Assembly: GCA_029747015.1 (NCBI GenBank)
Contig: JAKOGI010002300.1
Location: 15,001-79,000 of the forward strand
Source: Carnegiea gigantea
Taxonomy: Eukaryota > Streptophyta > Magnoliopsida > Caryophyllales > Cactaceae
Length of the DNA: 64,000 bases
Reading direction: 5' to 3'
The notes beneath the pieces were generated by a model that ran no database searches, had not been told where the DNA came from, and saw only the letters and a program-made list of their open reading frames with translations. Shown here piece after piece: positions 34,130 to 46,972 of this stretch. Made by a program: the position numbers and the translations under genes. The number at the start of each line of letters is the position of its first letter. Position 1 is the first letter of the stretch.

Positions 34130-35755
34130 ATTGAGGACTCTTGCCTCCTAGAGATAGATGGAGGAGTGAGTGTGGAAGAATTCCTCGGTGGTATTTTCAA
34201 ATCGAAGAGGAAAAATTCCCATGCACTCCTTTGGAAATAGAAGAGCCTACTTCTTTTCAAGAAACGATTGATTCACCAAACTACAAAGAGTGGGTGGATG
34301 TCGTGAGGGATGAAATGGACTCTATGGTGAGGAAGAAGGTTTGAGAACTTGTTGATCTTTCTCCCTAACCGAAATCGATTGGAAACAATGAGTTTTCAAG
34401 ATAAAGCATTGGACTGATGGTTCGATTAACAAGTTTAAGGCCCGTTTAGTGGTGGCAAAGGGGTTTACCCAAATTGAGGCATTAAACTATGAAACACCTC
34501 TATTCGCTTACTTATGGCCCTGGTTGCCTATTGATTTAGAATTGTTTCAAATGAGCGTAAAGACTGCTTTTCTTATTAGAAATCTTGAAGAAGAGATATA
34601 CATAGATCAACCTATTGGTCTTGTATTAAAAGTTTAAGAGGACAAAGTTTATCGCCTTAAAAGGTCTATTTATGTTCTCAAGCAGTCTTTCAGAGCATGG
34701 TATTTTAGATTTCATGAAGCTATTATTTCTTTTGGCTTAAATATGGTTTCTGAAAACGAATGTGTGTTATGTCAAGAAAACTACATAGGAGACTATGTTC
34801 CTTATTTTGTATGTTGATGACATACTATTAGCTGGAAACAACATGGAGATGATCCAGACCACTAAGTAGTGGTTATCCTCCGTCTTTGAGATGAAGAACA
34901 TGGGTGAGGTTAAGTATGTCCTAGGCATAGAAATAACTCAAAACCATTCCAAGAAGCTTCTTGGTTTAAGTCAATATATGAGCGTATATTAATAAAATCT
35001 TAGAATGTTTTTGGATGCATTATTCTAAGCCTGTGGACACACAAGTTGAAAAGGGTATAACTTTAAGTCTTGACCATTGCCCTAAAACAGACAAAGATAA
35101 GGATAAAATGAGAAATGTTCCCTATGCAAGTGCAGTAAGAAGCTTGATGCATTCCATATTGTGTACACGACCTGACATTTACTTTGCGGTTGATTTGGCA
35201 AGTCGTTACCAAAGTAACCCAGAAGCTGCTCATTGGCAAGCTGTTAAGAGAATCTTTTGCTACCCACGTGGTGCAAGTGACTTGGTGCTTTGCTACCAAG
35301 GTGGGGACCTTAGGTTAAGAGGATGCTTGGATGCTGATTGGGATGGTGATCTGGATAAGTCCAGGTTAAGCTCAGGATATCTATTCACCCTAGGCAGGGG
35401 AACTATATCTTGGTGTAGTAAGCAATAAGATTGCATAGCATTTTCAACTATGGAAGTAGAGTATATTGCTTGCTATCTTGCAGCTCAAGAGGTTATGTGG
35501 CTAAGGAGTTTTCTTCAGGATCTCAATCTCACTCTTGGAATTGATGATCCTATAGAAATGATGTGTGACAATATTGTTGGCATCCAATTTGCTAAAGATC
35601 CAAAATTCTACAGCAAAACTAAGCAGATCAAGAGGCGTTATCATTTTGTTCAAACCACCATAAAAGAGAAAGAATTGGCCATTAAGTATATATCTACAAG
35701 TAAGACTATAGTAGATCCTTTAACTAAGCATAGTTCTAGTCACACATGCTTCTAA
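34130..35755 (+). pseudogene. Copia reverse transcriptase-RNase H relic
   Basis: Reverse transcriptase pieces include VAKGFTQIEALNYETP (about 34449), FQMSVKTAFLIRNLEEEIYI and FLYVDDILLAGNN (about 34800-34845). RNase H follows with MHYSKPVDTQVEKG, VPYASAVRSLMHSILCTRPD, DADWDGDLDKSR, MEVEYIACYLAAQEVMWLRS and IKRRYHFVQTTIKEKE. Many stops and frameshifts occur. The stretch 33680-34130 is the decayed integrase-RT linker. Confidence 0.88.
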
Positions 35756-36597
35756 TTGGCCTAGTCATACAGACAATTACTCTGCTACTTGAGAAGTGGG
35801 TAGGATGTGACTTTTCAATATTAACATTATGTGTGTGCATTATTAAATTATCTGTGTTGTATGAATGATAAATTATAAAAAGTGGTAGTCACCTTAGTAA
35901 TTCTAAGATGAGACTTATGAAAGTCGAATATGAAATAGAATGATTTAATATTAAAGCCTTATAGTCGAATCTTGAGGGTCAATATTAACATTAGGTATGT
36001 TGATCTAGTAACTCAGTTAGTTTTTAGGTAAAAGCCAGACTTACGATTCACATAGCATAGTAGAGTGACATGTCGAGCTTAGTGGTAGTTATCTCGTGAC
36101 ACACTTTCATACTGTGTGTGCTAAATGTCAACTTATCTAATAAGTCACAAGCGAGTTCCCTTTCTTTGTCACTACGTGACCGTCATTAGCAATGCTCTTT
36201 GACTTAGAGTTATAAAACCAAGTTAAAGTATGATGTTGCTATCTTAATGTGGTTTTCAAGCGCTAAGATGCGGTCTAGCATAGCACGTTAGGAAAGCAAT
36301 TATGCTAAGATGGATTATTTTTTAATTGTCTAAGGAATAATCATTTCTTCATCACCATATCAAGCCTGGATGATTATATTTAATATATAATCAATTGATA
36401 TATTGATAGACATAAAGGGATAGTTTATGCCATTGATGATGTTGAATGATTTGAGGTATTGATATTTTATGAAAGTATTACGTCAGTTTGATGGTGACTT
36501 GACATAACACGACTTATTTATTTTTTATCGCATGCTCCATTCCGAATATGAAGCGTGAGAAGATTTATTGAGAGAGAGATGTGGGATTTGTGGTCTA
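35756..36597 (+). other. 3' untranslated part of the copia relic
   Basis: Matches the 43088-44056 region of the young copia element in opposite orientation. It ends GAGAGAGAGATGTGGGATT, a polypurine-like tract. Confidence 0.6.
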
Positions 36598-36990
36598 TGT
36601 GATCGAGTGAGAGCTTTTGACCAAAGACTAACGGTCACTTAATCCTAAACATTATTACCCCATAATCATAATTGATTTGGTAGTTACAAGGTCATTAATT
36701 TAGTATTAATCAGCCAATTCAATTCCATGATTCTGTTACAAGCTTTGTAGGGGTGATTAGATTAGGGAAGACATATATAGTTGAGAAGCAAACATTCCTA
36801 TATCAAATATATTCTTTGTCATCTCCCTCACACTAATCGAGCCATCTTTAAGATTTGAGTTTAAGGTGTGAACCTCACTGGTGACGCTAGTAGCCACTTA
36901 GCACGTGGGTAGCAATCGACAGTCTAGATCCACGCAGAGCTTCCACATCAAGGTAAGTCTTAATATACCTTCAGCTTCCATGTATTTGTT
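36598..36990 (+). repeat. Eroded 3' LTR of the copia relic
   Basis: Starts TGTGGTCTATGTG after the polypurine tract. It keeps recognisable counterparts of the young LTR, for example AACGGTCACTT for AACGGCCACTT, and CAGAGCTTCCACATCAAGGTA for the CGCTTCCGCACATTTAGGTA part. The right edge is approximate. Confidence 0.5.
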
Positions 36991-37642
36991 ATCGTTAGGT
37001 GAGAAGGTGAAAATCTTAGTGGATTTCATAATTTTTCATGTGTCATGTGGATAGTACTTGATTCGAATATTGTGAAATTATTCTCTTGTTGATATTTACC
37101 AGTGTAAGCCTTGCATGGCTACATCCAATTTTATTTTTGATCATATATGCGGTAGTTTCCAAGCTGTACGTAACACTTTGCAGATTTTTATAGTAATTTT
37201 TACACAAAACCTTAATGTTAACATTATTCATATGATAATATTATTATTTTAACTATAATAACTATGTAACTTATATATATGGGCTTTGCTTAGTTTCAAT
37301 AACTACTACTCCTCCTCCTCCTAGTATAAGTGTCGCTTACGTAGGGGTCTGTGGAGATCCAGATGTAAACGACCCTACTATTACAAATATCACTATCCGC
37401 ATAGAGGCCGGTTTGCTTCGCTTAGTTTATATACATTAAATAATATAATTTAGTTCTATTATAAGAAATCTTAAATTAAACATTTTCAAACGGAGGAGAC
37501 TTTGATTGTTATACTAAGTCCTTTGAATTTTGTACAACTGACTAATTCAGTCGTTAATCATCTAACAAATGACATCATAACAATCTCATAAAACTAAGTA
37601 AAATTACATTGATTAAATTGTTATGAAGGAGTGGAATTTTAC
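36991..37642. other. Unassigned DNA, ending in a gypsy LTR edge
   Basis: Contains a GTAGGGGTCTGTGGAGATCC-type stretch near 37340 that recalls a common plant SINE/AU-like 3' region, too eroded to name. It ends GGAATTTTACA at 37642 against a minus-strand polypurine tract, so part of it is the 3' LTR of the next gypsy relic. Confidence 0.35.
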
Positions 37643-38300
37643 ATCCTTCCCCCTTTCTAAAAGTTTCGTCCTTGAAACTTTGAGCTAGCCCCTGAAACAA
37701 GTATAGGTAATGTGCTTTCTTGTTTCCTTCTGTTTCCCATGTAGCTTCTGAGACTCCATGATGGGTCCACGTAACTTTTAAATAAGAGGTATAGCTTTGG
37801 TGTGCAATTGCTTGATTTTTCTATCCACTACTTGGCTCTTCCTCATATTCTAAGTTTTCGCTAGAAATTTCTAGGGATTCATGTACCATTTTATGAGAAG
37901 GGTCATAAATGTATTTTGGAACTGGGAATATGGAATGTATCATGTATATGTTTCAATTTTAGAGGTAGAGCTAACTGATGTGCCACAAGGTTAATTTTCC
38001 AATAATCTTGTACGATCTAATGAACCGTGGACTTAATTTTCCCCTTACATTTGTATCATTTGATTCTTTTGACCAAAAAAACCTTTAGAAAAACTTTGTC
38101 TCCTATCTGAAACTCAAGGGGTTTAACCTACGATCAATGTACATCTTCTATCTATCTTGTTTAGCTATTATATTTCGTTATATCACTTTATTCTTTTCTA
38201 CAGCTTTCTGAATTAGATGGGCCTAAGATTAGTCTCTCACCAATGTCACTAAGTAAGGGTGAGTTATATATCTCATTTTTTCATGGGGCTAACTATAGTT
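37643..38300 (-). pseudogene. Gypsy integrase C terminus and polypurine tract relic
   Basis: The minus strand reads FQIGDKVFLKVFLVKRIK, then KGKLSPRFIRSYKII, FPVPKYIYDPSHKMVHESLE, ENLEYEEEP, VTWTHHGVSEATWETEG and AHYLYLFQG. This is the C-terminal end of plant Ty3/gypsy pol. It is followed by GGACGAAACTTTTAGAAAGG and GGGAAGGATG, the usual polypurine end. It is broken by stops, and the upstream pol is lost. Confidence 0.85.
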
Positions 38301-39151
38301 TTTTTTTTAAATTTTAATCATTAATCTCTAAGCTCTGCCATGCGTGTTAGTCAATGTTAGTCAACCATCAACCATTCGAGTTGTAAGTTCCTTTTAATTA
38401 GTTTAACCAGTTCAACTTCTTAATTGATTTTATTTCTTTGTATAAATGTCACAACTTTATTAAATTATATTGTAATCCTTGGTTTATATTGCTTATAGAC
38501 TAAGAATCTATAATTATAGTTTGTGACATGCAAATAATCATCCACATGTGTTGCATGACATTTCGTCTACATGAAAGAGACCATTCTGAACCTATTTTCT
38601 TTGAAACAAACATTGGCGTTGAAATCATTAAATTTTGGTCCTTCTTGTAGCTGTTATTGTTTGAGGTATTTTAGAATCACGAATGAGAATGCGACATTTT
38701 TCATCCTGTTTTAGCCTCCAAAAGCAAAGAGAAGTCAAGGGTGGTCAAAAGATGACTTGAGGGAAAGGAGAAAATAGCATTCCTACCAACTTTGGGCAAG
38801 ATATCATCACTATTCATGACAAGACCTCATCACGTTTTCCAAAAACTGCTAGATTTTCTCACCTTTTTTATATTTTCTTTCTCCTGCTGACATGAACATT
38901 GAAGAGGCATTCTTCAGGTCAGATTGAAGGCTGACCTTTTGTGCAGATCAAAAGTTGAAAGACATCTCATTACTCGACGCGTACTGAAAATATCACCATC
39001 TGTAAGTTGGAACTTCCTTCATTCACTCCCAGCTGCTTCTCTGGAATCAGTTATACTAACCTCTTATTGTACACCTAGGCGCCATGTTATCTCTGCCCAA
39101 CCATTGGCAAGCATCCCACACCATCATCTTCAGTTAAAAATATGTCGCACT
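38301..39151. other. Unassigned DNA
   Basis: About 850 bases. The open frame 38924-39181 (plus) has no recognisable family. A short TAGGGATAGGGTTAGGG stretch follows at 39222-39242 inside the next LTR and is not a telomere array. Confidence 0.4.
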
Positions 39152-41325
39152 TGTCACCGCCTCCAATTCTTGATCATATAATTAGTCTTAGTTAACTCAT
39201 CATTAGTGGATGATATAGTGGAAGAGTTAGGGATAGGGTTAGGGTGTTACTGCCATCTTAGGGAGGATGAGGCTTAATTAATTTACTTAAAATAAATATT
39301 AAAACACACTTTGGCCTACATGAAATGGTGCACACTTTATACACTCTCAATCTCAAATGGAAGTCCTACAACCCACAAAACTTACATTCTAATGGCCCTT
39401 GACTTTACGAAGTGTCGCTGTGACTGATCCAAGCTTTATTGGTTGTCTGTTTGCATCTCTGGTGTTGTTATGTAAGGACTTCACAACTCATTTACCTAGA
39501 ATACAAAACACAAAAATGTTCGGATAATGAGTCGAAGCTCAATAAGTTTACTCCTGCATTGTAAAGATATAAATTTATTTTTCAGTGAGCGCACGTTTCA
39601 ATTCATTTTAGTTTGAAATGATTAAGAGAAAAAATTATATTAAAACTAGCTGGTTATTACATAAAAGTGGAATCCAAATTGATAAGCTCATATGTGAACA
39701 CTATAATCATTGAATAATGTGCACACATCCCAGGCCAATTGGAAAGCCTAATCTAAAGGCGAGTAGGTGAACTAAAGGGCTTAAGCTCTGATAATTGATA
39801 ATTGGTGGGTCTACTTGATTATGTGGCAAAACAATGCTCGAAAATGATTCATTGATAATTGTCTATTATACAATTTTGATATATAAAAATATGTGAATTT
39901 GCGAAAGTTAACCGACAGTAAACGTACCTGAATTTAAAATCTCTCATTCTCTCTTTTAAAGTATTTGCTTAAGGCTCAATGACACAAATGTGATTTCGCT
40001 TATGTTTCAAATTGATTGCTCTTTATTAGTAAGGTCTAAAAATTTTTATTATTACAATCTTTGTCAATAATCCAAATTGATTGCTCTTTAACATTAACAC
40101 CTAATCTTATTGAACCTTTCTCCTTCACTAACTTTATTAGATTAGTAAGAATCTAACCCAATATGATTTCAATTACTATCCCACTCTAATTGTGCACTAA
40201 AATAGCATTCACTCCTTGAAATTAAACATTTAAGTTTATAACAATTTTACATATTTTAAAATTTCCAAGACAATCCTTTCCCACCTTCCTTCCACTTCCA
40301 ACGTCAAGCTTCCTTGCATCCATTTCAATTCTTCAATTGACAGGGGAAAAACCCAACACAACCCAAATTAATTTTTAATTTCTTTCAAAACACAACAAAG
40401 TCCCTTTAAATTTCCATTCAATTAGCCCATTGGAGCTTGCTTCCACACTCATGTTTAACCCCACTTTTTCATGAGCATCCGTAAACACTCATACCTTTGA
40501 ACACCAAAATTTATCATTATAGCCTTTAAATTTACACAAATAACATCTATCTAATGTTAAGGAACATAATTTCTAACTAAATCAAGAAGTAAATGATGAA
40601 GACAATTGAAGAGGGGTTTAGAGCTCACCTTGCAAATTCCCAAGAAAAAGGTGGGAAAGGTGGTGGTGGGTGGCAGGGCTGGGCGACAGGGTTGGCGCAG
40701 CCGACAGCACAGCAATACGAGTGGTAGAGGGCATGGTGAAGAGGTGTGATTAGTGTGAGAGTAGGGGAGGGGGGAGGGTGCGCGAGTTTGTAGGCAAGGC
40801 GGGTCACAAGCCGGGCAGAAAAAAGAGGGGGATGTTCGTGAAAGGGCGAAATTTAGGCAATTTAGGTAAAGTTCATTCTACCTCCCCCTAAAATATAGAT
40901 ATTTCCCCCTTTTTTCACAAAAGCAATTTTTCTCTTCTAGCTTGTAAATATTTGAGGTTAATATTTTGGCTATTTTTAGTGTCTCCCTAGTTTGTTTAGA
41001 TTAAGATTATAAGTTTCACCCATGCTGATGTTCCTTGCATTTATTTTATTTTGGTTATTCACATTATTGTTTTCTTTACGTATCATAGGTACACAAATTA
41101 TATATATTGCATGAAAATTTTCAACTTTTACCCACTTTTATAAATGGGCTATTTTTTATTGATTCATTTATTCATATGTTTTGAATGGGATTAAATCTTA
41201 TGTGAAGGTCACTTCGTCGTCCCAACCTACAATCTCATAAATATGTTAAATGCTCAATTAAAATGCAGTGCTCAACTCTGTTTAAATTAAAATTAACTAA
41301 GATAATTAACCTCAATTAGATTCGG
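39152..41325 (-). repeat. Gypsy LTR, solo-like copy (family G)
   Basis: Matches the LTR at 52706-56336 in the same orientation. Shared segments are CCTCCAATTCTTGATCATAT at its start, AAAATGTTCGGATAATGAG (39514), TTTTTCAGTGAGCG (39580), CTTGATAATTG-like words, a GC-rich GGTGGTGGTGGGTGGCAGGG block (40660) and a terminal AAAATGCAGTGCTCAACTCT (41263). No primer site lies on its left and no polypurine tract on its right, so it is probably a solo LTR. The flanking 5-mers do not match. Confidence 0.65.
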
Positions 41326-42748
41326 AGTATTAAATAAAAAAGAAGCAGTTTTCTCACTTTTGTTTCTTTTTATTTCTTTATTACTAGGATCTCTCTTGTT
41401 CTCTCCCTCCAGTCTCTCCTTCCTTCTCTAAAATTGTTCGTATGCCATTTCGAATGATTCTTCAACTCCCACTGAAATTGCAGTATTATTCATGTGATTG
41501 TTAAAGTCTTGATCTTGATCTTATGATTCTATGATCCAAAAAACCTCCATTGATCCTACTATCTCTAGAATCTCAAAATGATTATAATGCTACGGTTGTT
41601 ATTTTTTTGAAATAATTTATATTACGATCTTAACACAATTCTACGATCATCTTGATACAATTGTACGGTCATAGTACCAATGTGCAATCCTTAATGGGCT
41701 TCATAACATTCTTCTACATAACCACATTGAAGTATTCATATTTTATAATATAGATTTTGTATCAAAATGCTCTCTAAAATATTGTTAAATTAAATTTCTA
41801 TTTTCTTTATGAATGTTTATTGAGAATATTTTATCAAATAATTTTCACTGTTCCAAACAAACAATAGAATCTCACACATCTCGATCCGATTCGATGACTC
41901 TAATTCTAAGCACCCAATTTGTTATAAATAGAATTTCAATTCTAACAACCTTGTTCACTCGCCCTTTCATATAGGATTTTGCAATATGATATTGTATATT
42001 TCAAATTTACGCATCAAATCATGCAAAAGGAACTACGTAGTGCTTTAAAATTGCAACTTTAGGGGTAGAATGATCACATTCAATCCCTAAATCTTCTTGT
42101 CAACTTTAGCATCACTACATGTAGGGGTGGAAACTCATGAGAACAAGCAACCAAAGAAAAAAAGTGCAAGCAATGGAAGAAAATTTTCGACGCATCAAGC
42201 GCAACTATGTGTAGTTGTATTTCTACTTGAATAATTAGATTATAGCATACTCTAAATTAATCACATTAAGAAACATTAAAATCATAAAAGAGAATATGCT
42301 TTTGTTTGATCAACTACTTAATTCAACGAGCACGAAGCCAGTGAGCATTACTTAAACACTTAGCAATTTTGTAATAATATCAAAAATACTTGACTTCTAC
42401 TTTTAATTAGAGAGAAAATATCACAACTAAAACTCCACCATTGTTGTATAAAACTAGTGAGAAGATAGATATTTATTTAGTGAGTTGTGCTTAATTAATT
42501 CAAGAGTAACAGGTAAAAAATATGAAGATCTATAAGGCTTATTGAGTAGTAGAATTAGTGAGTAATAGATAGATGAACACAACAAATCTTTTAAAAAAAA
42601 ATATTATAATTAGTCTTGTGCAATGTGTGAGCAGATAAAAACCTACTTGGTGAGTTTGACCTTTAATAGTGAGCAATACATCTAAAACATAAAGCTAATG
42701 ATGAAGACTAGAAAAAGCAAATTATGTGAAGATTTTGCTTATTAGATA
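41326..42748. other. Unassigned DNA with AGTGAG motif cluster
   Basis: No gene. The last 350 bases (42400-42690) repeat AGTGAG words (CTAGTGAGAAG, TTAGTGAGTTG, TTAGTGAGTAA, TGTGAGCAG, GGTGAGTTTG, AGTGAGCAA), like the field at 18860-19420. The young copia element inserted here. Confidence 0.45.
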
Positions 42749-43087
42749 TGTTAAATGAATTGGGAGATTTAGGACATACCTAAATGTGCGGAAGCGTACA
42801 GATCTTTTAGCGTATTTTGCTCCATGAATGAATGTCCCGGAGGCTACCAGAGTCCCGGTTGAATACCACACCACAAACCTGACACGCAGCTAAAATGTAC
42901 GTTTGAGAGAGAGGGAGAACAGATGTGATTGTATTCTTGCTTGGTATGCATCTATTTTTGATCAAGGGATTAGGGGGTATTTATATGGCACGCAGCCAAA
43001 CCCATTTACTAAAAATGGCCCCCAAAATCCCTCCACTATCCCAACTAATGAGGAAGTGGCCGTTACTTTTTTTTGACTCAATCAACA
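42749..43087 (-). repeat. 3' LTR of the young copia element
   Basis: 339 bases. The minus strand carries CATATAAATACCCCC as a TATA region, followed by TCTGTTCTCCCTCTCTCTC leader-like sequence. Confidence 0.95.
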
Positions 43088-44056
43088 TCTCCCACTCGGC
43101 CACTTAGGCCATAACAATGTTCACACAACATTGTCTCCTCTTGAAACGTACGTGTCATACCAGGAATGTGACGTGCGACCAAAGATAACAAGTTGCGTTA
43201 TGTTAAGACACTGATAGTCTAACAAAATACTTTCAAGACAGACAATTCCCTAAACCATTCAAGACATCACCAAAGGCACACACTGTCCCTTTATGCTTAT
43301 TGATATATCATGTGATTGTATTTCAAAATACAATCGCCCGGGCTGATATGGTGAATACGAAATGGTTTTCCTCAGCAACTCACGACATCACTTCTCAATG
43401 AGATTGCTTTCCTAAGACGTTCCGCTGAGCTGTATAGATCCATAGCTCTTGGAATACGCATTAAGGTAGCAACATCTCGTTGGGAATTTATGTCATAGTC
43501 CCAAGTTCAAGGGGATTGTTATTTGAAACACCGAAGTTTCAGGGATCACACAGTGACAAGGAAGGGAATCAATTGTCATTCCTGTTAGGTCGACTTAAGC
43601 ACACACAGTATGAAATGTGTGTCATGGTATAACTCCCACTGAGGTGAGTGAGTCACTACCTATACCATGCGAATTACAAGTCCAGTACTTCCTCAGCACT
43701 GACCCGAGTTATTCAGTTGACGTACTAAACGTAACTTAGTAACTCTAAATTCGGCTTTTAGGCTTTGATATAAGGTTGTGTTATATTCGATTCACTCAGA
43801 ATCTCATCTTAGACTTACTAAGGCGACTATTTCTCCACATCACTCGTACTTACCCAAAGGTACGGTGATTATCAATATTGCACCCCTAGTGCCAATATCA
43901 TCAAGTCTTATCCTACCCGCTACTTAAGCGTCAGGATCGATTATCCGTGTGACAAGATAATCGGAAAGTCTAGTGACATTTTAGATATGCCTAATCATAC
44001 AACTAAAAAGTTCACTACACACTTGTCCAAAACCAAAACTAGGATATGCTAACTAA
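43088..44056 (-). other. 3' untranslated region of the young copia element
   Basis: About 970 non-coding bases between the RNase H stop and the polypurine tract. Homologous to 35756-36597 in the older relic. Confidence 0.7.
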
Positions 44057-46972
44057 CTAAACTCTACGAAGACCAAGACTCAACATATGAGTTTTGAACA
44101 CATCTCTTGGAGTAGGTTTAGTTAATGGATCTGCTATCATTTTGACAGTAGATAAATATTTAACCATAACTTCTTTCGACTTAATGGCGTCCCTTACGAA
44201 ATGGTAACGCCTCTTAATATGCTTGGCCTTCCTATGAAATTTAGGATCCTTCGCATATTGAATAGCAGCAGTATTGTCGCACCAAATTTCGACAGGATCA
44301 TTAACTCGTGGAGTTAGACCGAGATCCTGAAGAAAACTCCTTAGCCAAACTGCCTCTTGCGTGGCTAGGCAACAAGCGACATACTCTGCTTCCATAGTCG
44401 ATAGAGCTATGCAATCTTGCTTCTTGCTGCACCAGGATATGGCTCCCCCACCCAGGGTGAAGACATATCCAGAGGTGGACTTAGACTCATCTAAGTCACC
44501 ACCCCAGTTAGAATCAGTATACCTCCTTAACCTTAGGTCTCCTCCTTGGTAGCAAAGTACCAAGTCAGTAGTTCCACGAAGATAACGCATTATCCTCTTG
44601 ACGGCTTGCCAATGAGCGATCCCTGGGTTACTTTGGTAACGACTTACCAAACCTACCGCGAAGCAAATATCAGGCCGTGTACATAACATATCATACATTA
44701 AGCTTCCAACTGCACTAGCATATGGGACACTACTCATTTTCTGCTTTTCGTCATCTGTTTTCGGACATTGCTCCAGACTTAGGATCAAGCCCTTATTTAC
44801 TGGAGTGTCAACGGATTTAGAGTAGTGCATCCGAAAATGCTCTAAGACTTTCTCGATATACGCCTTCTGGCATAGACCCAGAAGCTTCCTCGAGCGGTCT
44901 CTGATTATTTCTACTCCCAGGACGAACCTAGCTTCACCCATGTCCTTCATCTCGAAGACAGAGGACAGCCACCGCTTGGTGGCATTGATCATCTCCAGAT
45001 TACTTCCAGCTAACAATATGTCATCGACATACAAAGTAAGAAACATAATTCCTACTTCTGTCTTTTTGACATACACGCAGTGGTCCTCTGAGACCATGGA
45101 TAAGCCAAACGCAATAATAGTTTCATGAAATCTGAATTACCACGCTCGTGAAGACTGTTTGAGACCATATATGGACTTTCTAAGACGACAAACCTTGTCC
45201 TCTTGACCTTTTGACACGAAACCAAACGGTTGTACCATATATATTTCTTCCTCAAGGGTTCCATTTAGGAAGGCAGTCTTCACATCCATCTGGCACAACT
45301 CTAAGTCCAGATGGGCAACTAACGCTAGAAGTAGGCGAACTGAGGCTAATCTCACCACAGGAGAAAAGGTTTCCTCATAGTCCACACCCTCAACTTGGGT
45401 GTAACCTTTCGCCACTAAACAGGCTTTGAACTTATCAACCGACCCATCCGCTCAATGTTTTACCTTGAAAACCCACTTGTTTCCAATGGCCTTTCGTCCA
45501 GGAGGAAGGCTGACTAGATCCCAAACCTCATTCCTAGCCATTGAGTCCAACTCATCCCTCATGGCGTCCATCCATTCTTCCTTATTTGGTGAGTCAATAG
45601 CCTTTACGTAAGAGGTTGGTTCTTCTATTTCCAAAGGCATGCAGAAGAAGATGTTCTCTTCGATTTGGAAAAATCGGCGAGGAACTCTTCCACACTCACT
45701 CCTTCGGGTGACACTAGGACCTGGTTGCGTTGTTTGCACAGGTTCCAACTCTTCTCTCCCCCTTTTCCTTCGAGGTACCAAACCTTGAGGAGAAGCCATT
45801 CGAGATACAGAATCTTGAGAAGGAGAGATGTCACTCCCACTTACCCCTTGGGGTGTGGGCTGGTCAGTATGAGGACTATCCTCATTTCCGCTAACCGGAG
45901 ATTGAGGGTTTCCCTCGTACTGGGGTTGGGTATCCTGAGCAGACAAGCTTCCCTCAGTAGGAATAGAGGGTGGTATACTCCCACTGTCTCCTACATCAGG
46001 AATTGAAACCTCATCCTCGGTGATACAGGTAGTATACATATCCTCCCCTTCACCGAGAGATAGGTGTGGTCGTAACTCATACAATTGTAAGTCCTGTTTG
46101 ACTTCACCAATAGTTGGGAACTCATCCTCAAGAAAGTCGACATTGCGGGAATCAATTTCCCTCGTGCCGCCAATAGGATGTTCTCCGTACATCACATAAC
46201 CTTTTGAATGTTCAGGGTATCTAATGAAGACCATCTTGGTGGCTCTAGGACCAAGTTTGCCATATCTATGGGTTAGGTTATGCACATAGCCTGCCGACCC
46301 CCATGGCCGTAAGTAGTCCAGAAGAGGTTTCCTGTCATTCCATAACTCATACGGAGTAGTGGAAACACTCTTACTGGGTACTCGTTTTAAAATGTAAGTT
46401 GCTGAAAGCAACGCATCACCCCAGAAGCTAATCGGGAGATTAGCTTGAGCCATCATTGACCTGACCATGTCAAGTAAGGTGCGATTCCTACGTTCAGCAA
46501 CACCATTTTGTTGCAGTGTGTACGGAATCGCAAGATGTCTAACTATACCCTTTTCCTCACAAAACTCTTTGAACATATCAGAGAGATATTCGCGACCACG
46601 GTCGGTCCGAAGAGTCTTAACTCTCCAAGCCAACTTAGTCTCTACTTCTGCTACGAAGCGTTTGAACACATCTAGTGCTTCATGACGATGTGATAACAGA
46701 TAAACATATCCATATCTCGAGTAATCGTCAATTAAAGTGAGGAAATAAATGGCACCATTACGTGCCTTAACATTCATAGGTCCACATATATCGGAGTGGA
46801 TGAGGTCTAAGGTACCAAGCGCCCTAGAAGCCTTACCAAAAGGTTTCTTGGTCGCTTTTCCAGCTAAACAAGGTTCACATCTAGGCAATCTAACTGTAGT
46901 AAGTGATCCTAGTAGACTTTCTTTAGCTAGTCTAGTCATTCTTTCTTGGCCAATATGGCCGAGTCTAGCATG
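44057..46972 (-). pseudogene. Copia integrase-reverse transcriptase-RNase H
   Basis: The integrase frame (45452-46939, 495 residues) keeps D50, D113 and E149 with D-D(35)E spacing and the CEPC half of the zinc finger. The two His sit upstream of its first Met, in HARLGHIG. The long acidic/Pro linker is followed by EEWMDAMRDELDSM and WVFKVKH, the RT start. Reverse transcriptase continues at 45137-45415 (DVKTAFLNGTLEEEIYMVQP), with the catalytic YVDD at residues 23-26 of the next frame (44057-45097). RNase H follows with SAVGSLMYDMLCTRPDI, STMEAEYVACCLATQEAVWL, IWCDNTAAIQYAKDPKFH and KHIKRRYHFVRD, to a natural end LGLRRV. Frames are interrupted by single stops at about 46973, 45452 and 45137. 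Copying and integration of the element would need this product. Confidence 0.95.

Larger units (their letters stand above)
33041..36990 (+). mobile_element. 5'-truncated Ty1/copia relic
   Basis: It begins abruptly in the integrase zinc-binding region and continues through integrase core, reverse transcriptase, RNase H and a 3' untranslated stretch to an eroded 3' LTR (about 36598-36990). Protein sequence and untranslated region (for instance CATACTGTGTGTGCT near 36107) match the young minus-strand copia element at 42749-50098, so it is an older member of the same or a sister family. The 5' LTR, gag and protease are missing. Confidence 0.85.

Noticed and set aside
37320..37430. SINE/AU-like 3' segment
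   Set aside because: Resemblance is limited to GTAGGGGTCTG and scattered words. There is no RNA polymerase III box A/B pair or tail that I could confirm.
39222..39242. TAGGGATAGGGTTAGGG as a telomere-like array
   Set aside because: Only two to three imperfect units, lying inside an LTR.
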